This document shows, one piece after another, positions 1 to 5,651 of a stretch of DNA of 9,367 bases. Every line of letters starts with the position of its first letter. Positions within the stretch are counted from its first letter, which is position 1. The stretch comes from an uncultured Planctomycetales bacterium. GTDB taxonomy: Bacteria > Planctomycetota > Planctomycetia > Isosphaerales > Isosphaeraceae. The stretch lies in assembly GCA_937997355.1 (NCBI GenBank), contig CALKTZ010000549.1, forward strand, positions 1 through 9,367, in the 5' to 3' direction. Position numbers and translations under genes: made by a program. Below the pieces are notes generated by a model, which made no database searches, was not told where the DNA came from, and saw only the letters and a program-made list of their open reading frames with translations.

Positions 1-164
1 TCGGGCTCGAAGACGACCTGGGTGATGCCGTAGCGATCCCGCAGGTCGATGAAGACCAGGCCGCCGAAATCGCGCCAGGCGTCCACCCACCCGTTCAGCA
101 CGACGTGCTGTCCGACCTGGTCCGTCGTCAAGTCACCGCAGGTATGTGTCCGTTTCAGCAGCAT
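1..164 (-). CDS. aspS: Aspartyl-tRNA synthetase, N-terminal part (cut by window edge)
   Basis: Cytoplasmic enzyme that charges tRNA-Asp (or tRNA-Asp/Asn) with aspartate. Only about 54 residues are in the window; the rest lies beyond base 1. The visible part is the N-terminal anticodon-binding OB-fold: RTHTCGDLT near residues 5-13, then NGWVDAWRDFGGLVFIDLRD and RYGITQVVF, which is the characteristic AspRS opening. The bacterial-type enzyme normally has about 590 residues, so roughly 90 percent is missing. ATG at 164 gives the standard family start (MLLKRTHTCG). A TTG ten codons upstream is in frame but unlikely. No clear Shine-Dalgarno sequence precedes the ATG. Whether it is the discriminating or non-discriminating form cannot be judged from this fragment. 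Confidence 0.95.
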   Translation of the reverse strand, partial: MLLKRTHTCGDLTTDQVGQHVVLNGWVDAWRDFGGLVFIDLRDRYGITQVVFEP

Positions 165-397
165 GGCTTCGTCATCAACGGCTAACCGCCGCAAGGTCTG
201 ATTCGATCAGGTTTTGAGGCCCGAAACGGCCCCTTCCGGTCGGCCACGATACCCCGAGCGGGCGGAGAGCGTCAAGGACCCCAACGGAACGAAGGATCGT
301 GAACGGCCAGGCGATGCTCCCCCGGTCCATACGACCCCGGGAGATTGCCCGCCCCGGCGAGGGGTTCTGGACGATGCAAGCCTCGTTCGAGGGCCGT
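165..397. other. Intergenic region between aspS and the downstream exported-protein gene
   Basis: These 233 bases hold no credible gene. Short open frames on the plus strand have no recognisable product and look like out-of-frame noise. It must contain the aspS promoter (minus strand) and the 3' end of the 398-958 transcript. A short palindrome, CCTCGTTCGAGG at 381-392, lies just after the 398-958 stop codon and could act as a weak transcript end, but it has no U-tract. I see no convincing -35/-10 pair. Confidence 0.5.
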
Positions 398-958
398 TCA
401 GGACTCGGTGTAATTCAGGTTGATCGTGACCACGCTCGGCTCCTGTTCGAGCAATTCCCGGATGACCTTGAAGAGCGATTTGCCGGCGGCGAGGTTCACG
501 TAGCAGGTCGGGGATGATCCGGGACGAACCTGGTTGAATTCGGGGAGGGTCAATCCGTGCTTTTTGCCGAGACGGACCACATCCGGGCGCGAGACGGCCC
601 CTTGAAGATGGAGGCCGATGGAGTCCTTGAGGTAGGTTTCGGAGGGGGTGATGCCTTTCAGGAGCGAGTAGACAACATCCAGACGGGGCGGGTTGAGCCT
701 GGCCATCGGCCTGGCGCCGGCACGTTCCAGCGCCGGGAGCATCGCCTTGCCTCGGCGGAAGACCTCGGCCGTGGCCTTCATCCGAAGGGAACCATCCGTG
801 GACTTCAGGAGCGAAACCAGTTCCGATTCCGCCGTTTCCGAGCCGATCGCGGGCGGCTCCCGAGGAGGATTCTCGGAGTTGCCGGCTTCCGACGTGAGCC
901 TCGCGACCAGAAGTGAGATCGAGAGGAGGACGGCGGTGAAGGAAACGTTGATCGCCAT
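398..958 (-). CDS. Exported protein with helical-repeat-like segment and subtilase-propeptide-like C-terminus
   Basis: Unrecognised 186-residue protein. Seen: a hydrophobic N-terminus (residues 5-19) with no clear cleavage site, so a signal peptide or membrane anchor; a low-complexity Pro/Glu-rich linker (about 28-45); a helical segment (about 46-82, with KATAEVFRRGKAMLPALERA) resembling the short HEAT-like modules frequent in planctomycete secreted proteins; and a C-terminal part (about 125-183) with LGKKHGL, a Pro-rich turn, then YVNLAAGKSLFKVIRELLEQEPSVV. That last alternation of strand, amphipathic helix and a dPxV-type end resembles peptidase S8/I9 propeptides, which fold the protease and inhibit it. 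No protease domain follows. Start: GGGGGAG lies close upstream of the ATG at 958. The gene is 72 bases downstream of the PEP-CTERM gene on the same strand, separated by a strong hairpin. The gene call is good; the domain reading is inference. Confidence 0.75.
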   Translation of the reverse strand: MAINVSFTAVLLSISLLVARLTSEAGNSENPPREPPAIGSETAESELVSLLKSTDGSLRMKATAEVFRRGKAMLPALERAGARPMARLNPPRLDVVYSLLKGITPSETYLKDSIGLHLQGAVSRPDVVRLGKKHGLTLPEFNQVRPGSSPTCYVNLAAGKSLFKVIRELLEQEPSVVTINLNYTES

Positions 959-960
959 CG

Positions 961-974
961 TTCTCCCCCGAGAA
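961..974 (-). promoter_or_regulatory. Small hairpin enclosing the ribosome binding site of the 398-958 gene
   Basis: On the minus strand, TTCTC, a GGGG loop and GAGAA form a 5-bp hairpin ending two bases before the ATG at 958. The GGGGGAG Shine-Dalgarno sequence lies in its loop and 3' arm, so folding could limit ribosome access. The stem is short and may be chance; no experiment or conservation data are available. Confidence 0.3.
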
Positions 975-977
975 TCG

Positions 978-1013
978 CCCCGATCCCGCGAATGAGACCT
1001 CGCGGGATCGGGG
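978..1013 (-). terminator. Perfect 14-bp hairpin between two exported-protein genes
   Basis: CCCCGATCCCGCGA (978-991) and its exact reverse complement (1000-1013) enclose an 8-base loop. It starts 17 bases past the stop codon of the PEP-CTERM gene and ends 19 bases before the start codon of the next gene. The stem is very GC-rich. No U-tract follows on either strand, so it could be a U-less terminator or an mRNA-stabilising or processing hairpin that lets the two genes be expressed at different levels. Confidence 0.5.
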
Positions 1014-1030
1014 GCGGGTTACTTCAGAAC

Positions 1031-1783
1031 TTACCGACTGCCGTCATGCTTCTTGAGGATGGCCCGACGGTTCATCCCCACGAGGAGGATGGTTCCCACA
1101 CCCAGGAGCGCGAAGCTGCTCGGTTCGGGAACAACCGAAACAGTCCAGGTGAAGACGCTGCCGGTCCCGTCGCTGCCGAAGAGGGTCTGGACGGCGGTCA
1201 CGGCGCCGGTGATCGAGGCCTTCTGCGCATCGGTGAAGGGGGTGGCATAGACGACGTTGATCTTGATGTTGCGGCTCTCCCAATCGAAGGCCGTATTCAG
1301 GATCGCGGCCTCCCAGTCGCTGAGCCGCTGGCCATTGACGAGGTCCGGCCGCATGATGCTATCGGCCTGATCGCGGCCGTTGATCTCGCCGGCATCCGGG
1401 TCGACGTGCGTGGTCGTGGGAGTGAGCAGGGCCAGGACGTCCCCCGATCCATCGGTATTCTCGGTGAAGGGTCGGTCGCCCGCGTTGATCAGGGGAGGTG
1501 TGAGGGCCGGCTGAACGTGCGCGGCGAAGAGGGAGTAATTGATCGTGAATCCGATCGCATGAAAGAGTTCGTGCTCGGCCGTGTTGAGCGGATCGCCGGA
1601 AGACCACAAGAGCTCATAGAAGAGGGTTTTCGCGCTGACCGGCAACTTGCTGGTGGGATCTTCGTTAAAATCGTATGACACCGCGATCGTGTCCGCTTGC
1701 GCGGTTGAAATGGTTGATCCGAGCGTGACAAAAATTGCCACGGATGCCAGGAAAAGGCGCGGAATCAGTAAGGTGATTTTCAT
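1031..1783 (-). CDS. PEP-CTERM secreted protein, zinc-metalloprotease-like (HExxHxxGF)
   Basis: 250-residue exported protein. Seen: signal peptide (residues 1-30, hydrophobic 5-22, probable cleavage at AQA|D); HELFHAIGF at 71-79, an HExxH zinc site with H71, E72 and H75; SIM at 142-144, placed like a metzincin Met-turn; and a C-terminal PEP-CTERM signal: PEP at 219-221, hydrophobic stretch 224-237, then basic NRR. The family knowledge is that PEP-CTERM proteins are cut by an exosortase and released or anchored outside the cell. In metzincins the motif continues to a third ligand (HExxHxxGxxH/D); here that place is Ile81, so a more distant residue such as H126 must serve, or activity is lost. 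ATG at 1783 is chosen because AAGGA lies upstream and the signal peptide starts there; an in-frame start at 1858 would add 25 non-hydrophobic residues. Protease function is inferred from motifs only. Confidence 0.85.
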   Translation of the reverse strand: MKITLLIPRLFLASVAIFVTLGSTISTAQADTIAVSYDFNEDPTSKLPVSAKTLFYELLWSSGDPLNTAEHELFHAIGFTINYSLFAAHVQPALTPPLINAGDRPFTENTDGSGDVLALLTPTTTHVDPDAGEINGRDQADSIMRPDLVNGQRLSDWEAAILNTAFDWESRNIKINVVYATPFTDAQKASITGAVTAVQTLFGSDGTGSVFTWTVSVVPEPSSFALLGVGTILLVGMNRRAILKKHDGSR

Positions 1784-2083
1784 GATGTGATCCTTCCCTG
1801 TACACTCGCTGGTTAAAAAATCATCAACCGTGGAGGAATATTCGCCATCGCGCTTCATTTAGCCCGGGGTAAACCGAAAAAGCAAGTGTTGACCTAATCC
1901 GAGTCGTGCTTGTCGCGGATAACGGGGTTATTTTTCAACATGCTTCTCGGCCAGATTGGCTCAAATTTGAATTCATTCGTAGGTTTTGATCGGACGGTTG
2001 TCGGCGTTTTAAACTTTTCGGCTGCTTGTATTGGCGAGATGTATGTCGTTCGGGGAAAATGAATTCATGGATATTGACGACCA
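1784..2083. other. Divergent intergenic region with short palindromes
   Basis: Three hundred bases separate the minus-strand PEP-CTERM gene and the plus-strand 2084-2929 gene. The region is more AT-rich than its surroundings. It contains two 10-bp palindromes, TCAAATTTGA at 1961-1970 and ATGAATTCAT at 2059-2068, and a 9-base word, TGAATTCAT, present at both 1968-1976 and 2060-2068. These may be operator-like sites. Weak promoter matches exist on both strands (for example TTGATC then TTAAAC at a 17-base spacing on the plus strand from 1987) but none is convincing. No gene is seen. Confidence 0.4.
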
Positions 2084-2087
2084 ATGA
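2067..2087 (+). other. Possible six-codon upstream ORF overlapping the next start (ATGA)
   Basis: ATG at 2067 opens a six-codon frame (MDIDDQ) whose TGA at 2085-2087 overlaps the ATG of the following gene at 2084. This stop-start arrangement could couple translation. No strong ribosome binding site precedes either ATG, so it may be chance. Confidence 0.25.
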
Positions 2088-2929
2088 GGTTTGATTCCAC
2101 GCGGGTGATGGCGACGGTCGAAGGACTCCGCGAGCCAAGGTTTGCGGGCGTTGACGGGAGGGAACAACTCTCCGGGCTTGCGGCCGAACGGCTGGCGGAA
2201 GCGGGTTGGCGGGTTGAGTGGATAGGGGGAGAGGCCGATTCCAGGCTTCGTCGGCCTTCCTTAGAGAGCTTGATTGCGCGAGCCCCTCGCGAGAAACCCG
2301 CGCCATGCCGGATCTTGATTCATGCCCGCTTGAATCGGCTGATGGTCGACGATCCGTCATCCAGGCTGGGGGGATTGGTCAAGGGATTGTTCCGCCGAGA
2401 AACCTCGGTCGACCCGGATGCGTCGAATCCGCATGATCTCTCCGCGATTGCGATGCTCCTCGAACTGGCCCGTTCCTGGCCGAGATCCTGGTTCGACCGG
2501 GCCGAATTGATCCTGGCCGCTACGGGGGGAGGGTCTGAGCCCTTCGCGGATGCGGCCACGATCGCCCGCCGGTTCGACCCGGTTTCCACGGGGATTCCGA
2601 CGCTCTTGCTTTCCGTCTTCGGGCCGGGGGTCGGCCGGGAGCTTGCGATCGTGAGTCCTCGCCATGAAGACCTGGCCGGGTCTTGCGCCAAAAGTCTCTG
2701 GCTCCCCGTCGCTCCTTCGCCCTCCCTCTCGTTGCAACGGAGGCTCTGGCCCGATTCCACGGTTCAGTCGTTTCCGGACCGGATCGCGTTGATCGGGGCC
2801 GGACTCCTGGAGATGACCCCTCCTCCCCTGGATGCCGACGCCCTTCAACGGGCCGCTCAGCTTGTCGCGGAGATTGCCCTGCGCTGGTCCAAACGATCGA
2901 ATGATGCCGCCATTCAGGCGGGGCCTTGA
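2084..2929 (+). CDS. M28-peptidase-like protein lacking apparent catalytic residues
   Basis: 281-residue protein without a signal peptide. The layout recalls an M28 (aminopeptidase) fold: an N-terminal helix-strand unit (GREQLSGLAAERLAEAGWRVEW, about residues 25-46), a strand ending in LIHARLN (78-84) where M28 enzymes have a zinc-binding aHxD, then NPHDLSAIAMLLELAR (115-130), matching the usual N-D-x-x-S-G-x-A-x-L-L-E-x-A-R segment with D118 kept, and LILAATGGGSEP (142-153), where the family has the catalytic GEE. The Glu pair, the later ligand Asp and the last His are not recognisable. I infer a pseudo-peptidase or very divergent member, acting in the cytoplasm on an unknown partner. ATG at 2084 is followed by another at 2108; neither has a strong ribosome binding site. 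The 3' end overlaps aroA tail to tail by 16 bases. Gene reality is fairly sure; family is moderate. Confidence 0.65.
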   Translation: MRFDSTRVMATVEGLREPRFAGVDGREQLSGLAAERLAEAGWRVEWIGGEADSRLRRPSLESLIARAPREKPAPCRILIHARLNRLMVDDPSSRLGGLVKGLFRRETSVDPDASNPHDLSAIAMLLELARSWPRSWFDRAELILAATGGGSEPFADAATIARRFDPVSTGIPTLLLSVFGPGVGRELAIVSPRHEDLAGSCAKSLWLPVAPSPSLSLQRRLWPDSTVQSFPDRIALIGAGLLEMTPPPLDADALQRAAQLVAEIALRWSKRSNDAAIQAGP

Positions 2930-4227
2930 GGCGGGCGCAACGCCTCGAAGTCTTCCCAGAAGCCCGGATAGGTCTTGGCGACGCAGCCGGGGTCGAGGAT
3001 CACCACGTCGGGAATCTTCAGGCCGGCCAGGGCGAATGACATGGCCATCCGATGATCGTCGTAGGTCTTGATGCTCGCGCCATGGAGTTGATCCGGCGGC
3101 GGAGGGGCGATCAGGAGTCCATCGGAGGTTTCCTCGACGCTGGCCCCGAGCTTGCGGAGTTCGGCCGCCACGGCGGCGATCCGGTCGGTTTCCTTGTGTC
3201 GGATGTGGGCGACGTTCCGGATGCGCGTGACCCCTTCCGCGAAGAGTGCCACGACGGCCAATGTCATCACGGTGTCGCTGACGGCGTTCATATCGATGTC
3301 GACCGAGCGGAGCGGCCCGCCGGTCACGGTCGTCCGGTGCGACTCGCGTTCGACGCGGCAACCCATGTGTTCGAGGATGTCCACGAAGGCGACATCCCCC
3401 TGAAGGCTGGTCGACCCGAGCCCCTCGACGGTGACGGTCCCCCCGGTGATCGCGGCGAGGGCGAAGAAATAGCTGGCGGCCGAGGCGTCGGGCTCGATCG
3501 CGAGTTTCTGGCCCTGGTAGGTCCCCGGCTTGATGTCGAATCGACGGTTCTTCCGGTTCACCACCGAGATCCCGAAGGTCTCCATCAAGGCGAGGGTCAT
3601 CGTCACATAAGGAATGGACACGAGGACGCCATCGACTTCGACGGTCGTCATGTCGCGCGCATAGGGGAGGGCCATGAGCAGGCCGCTGAGGAACTGGCTG
3701 GAGACGTCCCCCCGGACGAACGCGAAGCCGCCGTCGAGCCCGTCGGCCTTGATCGTGACGGGAGGGCAGCCGGTCCCGTTGTCGCTGGAGGCGTTCGCGC
3801 CGAGGCCCTTGAGGGAATCGAGCAAGTCCTGAATCGGCCGCTGACGCATGCGGGGGGTGCCGTCGAGCCGATAGGTGCCGCGACCCGTGGCGAGCATCGC
3901 CGTGAGGAAGCGGAGGCTCGTCCCGGAATTCGCCAGGTCGAGCTGGGCCTCGGACTCGGGGAATTTCCCGCCGCACCCCTCGATCTGAATCGTCCGCTCC
4001 TCGGGGCGATGCTCGACTTCCAGGCCGAGCGTTTGCAGGGCCCGGACCATCACCCGGGTGTCCTCGCTGTCGAGCGCATCCGTCAGGGTCGTGGGTCCCT
4101 TCGCCAGCGCGGCGAGGATCAGGGCGCGGTTCGTCAGGCTCTTGGAACCGGGGACCTTGACCGCGGCACGACGGGGAGGGCCGGCCCAGGGATCGATTGC
4201 GATCTCGGACGGATAAACGTTCCTCAT
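2914..4227 (-). CDS. aroA: 3-phosphoshikimate 1-carboxyvinyltransferase (EPSP synthase)
   Basis: Sixth step of the shikimate pathway: phosphoenolpyruvate plus shikimate 3-phosphate gives EPSP and phosphate, in the cytoplasm. The 437 residues are a full-length enzyme. Visible motifs: PGSKSLTNRA (26-35, with the substrate-binding Lys29), LANSGTSLRF (98-107), DGTPRMRQRP (122-131), the SDTVMT segment with the catalytic Asp318, RHKETDRI (343-350, catalytic Glu346) and DDHRMAMS (390-397). Gly102 in NSGT is kept at the position where Ala gives glyphosate tolerance in class II enzymes; the Pro after the Arg of that loop in the E. coli and plant enzymes is Phe107 here. GGAAGAG lies five bases before the ATG at 4227. 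It is the last gene of a yggS-yggU-aroA run, 43 bases after yggU, and overlaps the convergent gene by 16 bases. Confidence 0.97.
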   Translation of the reverse strand: MRNVYPSEIAIDPWAGPPRRAAVKVPGSKSLTNRALILAALAKGPTTLTDALDSEDTRVMVRALQTLGLEVEHRPEERTIQIEGCGGKFPESEAQLDLANSGTSLRFLTAMLATGRGTYRLDGTPRMRQRPIQDLLDSLKGLGANASSDNGTGCPPVTIKADGLDGGFAFVRGDVSSQFLSGLLMALPYARDMTTVEVDGVLVSIPYVTMTLALMETFGISVVNRKNRRFDIKPGTYQGQKLAIEPDASAASYFFALAAITGGTVTVEGLGSTSLQGDVAFVDILEHMGCRVERESHRTTVTGGPLRSVDIDMNAVSDTVMTLAVVALFAEGVTRIRNVAHIRHKETDRIAAVAAELRKLGASVEETSDGLLIAPPPPDQLHGASIKTYDDHRMAMSFALAGLKIPDVVILDPGCVAKTYPGFWEDFEALRPPQGPA

Positions 4228-4270
4228 TCCATCTCTTCCAAATCTATTCGAGGAATTCTCTGGGGTGCCT

Positions 4271-4582
4271 TCAGCTCGGATCTTGAACGGTCAGGAGCTT
4301 CTCGATCCGGAGCTTCAGTTCGTCCGGGCGGATGCCGTTGATCAGGAACCGCTTGCGCCTCGAGGTTCCGCCGGACATCAGGGCCACCTGCGATGTCTTG
4401 CAGTCGAGGACGTCGGCCAGGAATTTCAGGATCGCGGCGTTCGCCTTCCCCTTGTCGGGGGGGCTGGAGATGGCCACTCGCAGCGCGCCGTCGTGTTCGC
4501 CGAGGATCGCGTTGGTGCGGGCGCCGGGCTGGGCGCGGACCTGCAAGATCGAGCCATCGGGGTGGTCTCCAACCGAGATCAT
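4271..4582 (-). CDS. yggU: DUF167 / YggU family protein
   Basis: 103-residue cytoplasmic protein of the DUF167 (UPF0235) family, whose molecular role is not established. The family pattern is clear: VRAQPGARTNAILG (15-28), SSPPDKGKANAAILKFLADVL (39-59), and LMSGGTSRRKRFLING (68-83). Length fits the usual 95-105 residues. The start is decided by a four-base ATGA overlap with the yggS stop and by GGAG seven bases upstream, inside the end of yggS, so the two genes are probably translationally coupled. In many bacteria the order is yggS, yggT, yggU; the membrane gene yggT is absent here. Followed 43 bases later by aroA. Confidence 0.93.
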   Translation of the reverse strand: MISVGDHPDGSILQVRAQPGARTNAILGEHDGALRVAISSPPDKGKANAAILKFLADVLDCKTSQVALMSGGTSRRKRFLINGIRPDELKLRIEKLLTVQDPS

Positions 4583-5286
4583 GATGAGACTCCTTCAAAA
4601 AGGGCGGAGCCGACTCGGACGAAGGTTGCCCCTTCCTCGATCGCCGTCTCGAAATCGTTGGACATCCCCATCGAGAGTTCCTTGAGTGGAAGGCCGGTGC
4701 GCCGGCTCAACTCGTCTCGTGTCTTCCGGAGTGCCGCGAATGCCGGGCGTGCTTCGTCCGCGGTCGTCCCCCACGCGGCGATCGTCATCAGCCCCGCGAT
4801 CCGGACCTTGCGGCATGCCGCGATCGACTCCGCGTCGGCCAGAATCCGCTCGGCCGACCAGCCGTGTTTCGCCACTTCCCCGGATTCGTTCACCTGCAAG
4901 CAAACCCGCGGGAATTCCGCCTCGTTGCCGGCCAACTCGTCGAGGGACCGGAGCAGCTTGAGCGAATCGACAGAATGGATCATCGTCACCAGGGCCGCCG
5001 TCTTCCTGGCCTTGTTCCCTTGCAGGTGGCCGATCAGATGCCAGCGGATCGAGCCGACGAGGTCGATCAGCTCATCCCGCTTCCGCCAGAGCTCCTGGGG
5101 ATAGTTCTCCCCCAGATCCCCGGCGCCGCTCGCGATCAACGGGCGGACCAGGTTCGAGGAGACCTTTTTTGTCACGGCGACCATGGTGACGCTCCCCCGC
5201 TCTCGCCCCGACCGCACGGTTGCCGCCTCGATCCTCATCCTGACCGAATCCAGATTCTCCTTCAAGCGATCCAAGTCCGGTTCCAT
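4579..5286 (-). CDS. yggS: YggS family pyridoxal phosphate homeostasis protein
   Basis: 235-residue cytoplasmic PLP-binding protein with an alanine-racemase-like TIM barrel and no known catalytic reaction; in E. coli it keeps free PLP and amino-acid pools in balance. Motifs: VAVTK (36-40), with Lys40 as the likely Schiff-base lysine; GENYPQEL (59-66); WHLIGHLQGNK (82-92); HSVDS (104-108); LQVN (130-133); GLMTIA (165-170); SMGMSNDFETAIEEG (205-219); and VRVGSALF (223-230). The length is normal and the protein complete. Start: ATG at 5286, preceded by GAGGA. It is the first gene of the yggS-yggU-aroA operon, so its promoter should lie in 5287-5419, shared with the divergent small membrane protein gene. 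Confidence 0.96.
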   Translation of the reverse strand: MEPDLDRLKENLDSVRMRIEAATVRSGRERGSVTMVAVTKKVSSNLVRPLIASGAGDLGENYPQELWRKRDELIDLVGSIRWHLIGHLQGNKARKTAALVTMIHSVDSLKLLRSLDELAGNEAEFPRVCLQVNESGEVAKHGWSAERILADAESIAACRKVRIAGLMTIAAWGTTADEARPAFAALRKTRDELSRRTGLPLKELSMGMSNDFETAIEEGATFVRVGSALFEGVSS

Positions 5287-5372
5287 ATTCCTCAGCCTGC
5301 TACCGGTGTTGTCCGGATTCGATTATTCTCAATGCCGCGACGTGCGCGAAGTCCTTGCGGTCTCGGCCGCGA

Positions 5373-5394
5373 TCGGTCGATCCGACCCGACCGA
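5373..5394 (+). repeat. 7-bp inverted repeat upstream of the small membrane protein gene
   Basis: TCGGTCG (5373-5379) and CGACCGA (5388-5394) are exact reverse complements around an 8-base spacer. It sits 25 bases before the ATG at 5420, in the 133-base divergent region shared with yggS. It could be a leader hairpin or an operator; CGACC/GGTCG words are repeated within it. No T-tract follows. Confidence 0.35.
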
Positions 5395-5419
5395 CCCTAT
5401 TCACGAACGAAGAATCAAA

Positions 5420-5629
5420 ATGATGAGAATCCTGCTCCTCTTCCTCGGCTTCCTTTCCGCGATCCTGATCATCGGTCAGCTCGTGATGGGCTTGATGATT
5501 CTGAATGGCAACACGTCGATGGTCAAAGGGCACCAGCATTCTGGTTTTCTGACGGTCGCCGTCACGCTGTTCTATATCGCCTGGTCGTTGATCGCGGTGG
5601 CATCGAGCCCGAGACGCGACGGCGTTTGA
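5420..5629 (+). CDS. Small two-helix membrane protein
   Basis: 69-residue protein that I do not recognise. Seen: transmembrane helix 1 (about residues 4-27, LLLFLGFLSAILIIGQLVMG), a short loop containing GNTSMVKGHQHSG (30-42), transmembrane helix 2 (about 43-61) and a basic tail, SPRRDGV. The two His in the loop (H38, H40) are notable in so small a protein and might bind a metal or another subunit, but this is speculation. The same frame stays open from 5183, but that upstream part lies over yggS and its divergent promoter, so the tandem ATG at 5420/5423 is the natural start, with the hydrophobic helix immediately after. The ribosome binding site is weak. It is divergent from yggS and converges on the next gene with 22 bases between stop codons. 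Confidence 0.65.
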   Translation: MMRILLLFLGFLSAILIIGQLVMGLMILNGNTSMVKGHQHSGFLTVAVTLFYIAWSLIAVASSPRRDGV

Positions 5630-5651
5630 TGGATGGCCGGCCGCGCCCCGA

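Noticed and set aside
992..1678. 228-codon plus-strand frame opposite the PEP-CTERM gene
   Set aside because: The antisense frame has no recognisable motif, while the minus strand has a signal peptide, HExxH and PEP-CTERM signal.
1935..2360. 141-codon minus-strand frame across the divergent intergenic region
   Set aside because: Ser/Arg/Pro-rich with no motif, and it overlaps the start of the M28-like gene.
2357..3976. Long 539-codon open frame on the minus strand
   Set aside because: It overlaps aroA in another frame and runs into the antisense of the M28-like gene. Its translation is Arg/Pro/Gly-rich with no domain, typical of GC-rich shadow frames.
3052..4341. 429-codon open frame on the plus strand opposite aroA
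   Set aside because: Antisense shadow of a certain gene; Gly/Glu/Arg/His-rich composition with no motif.
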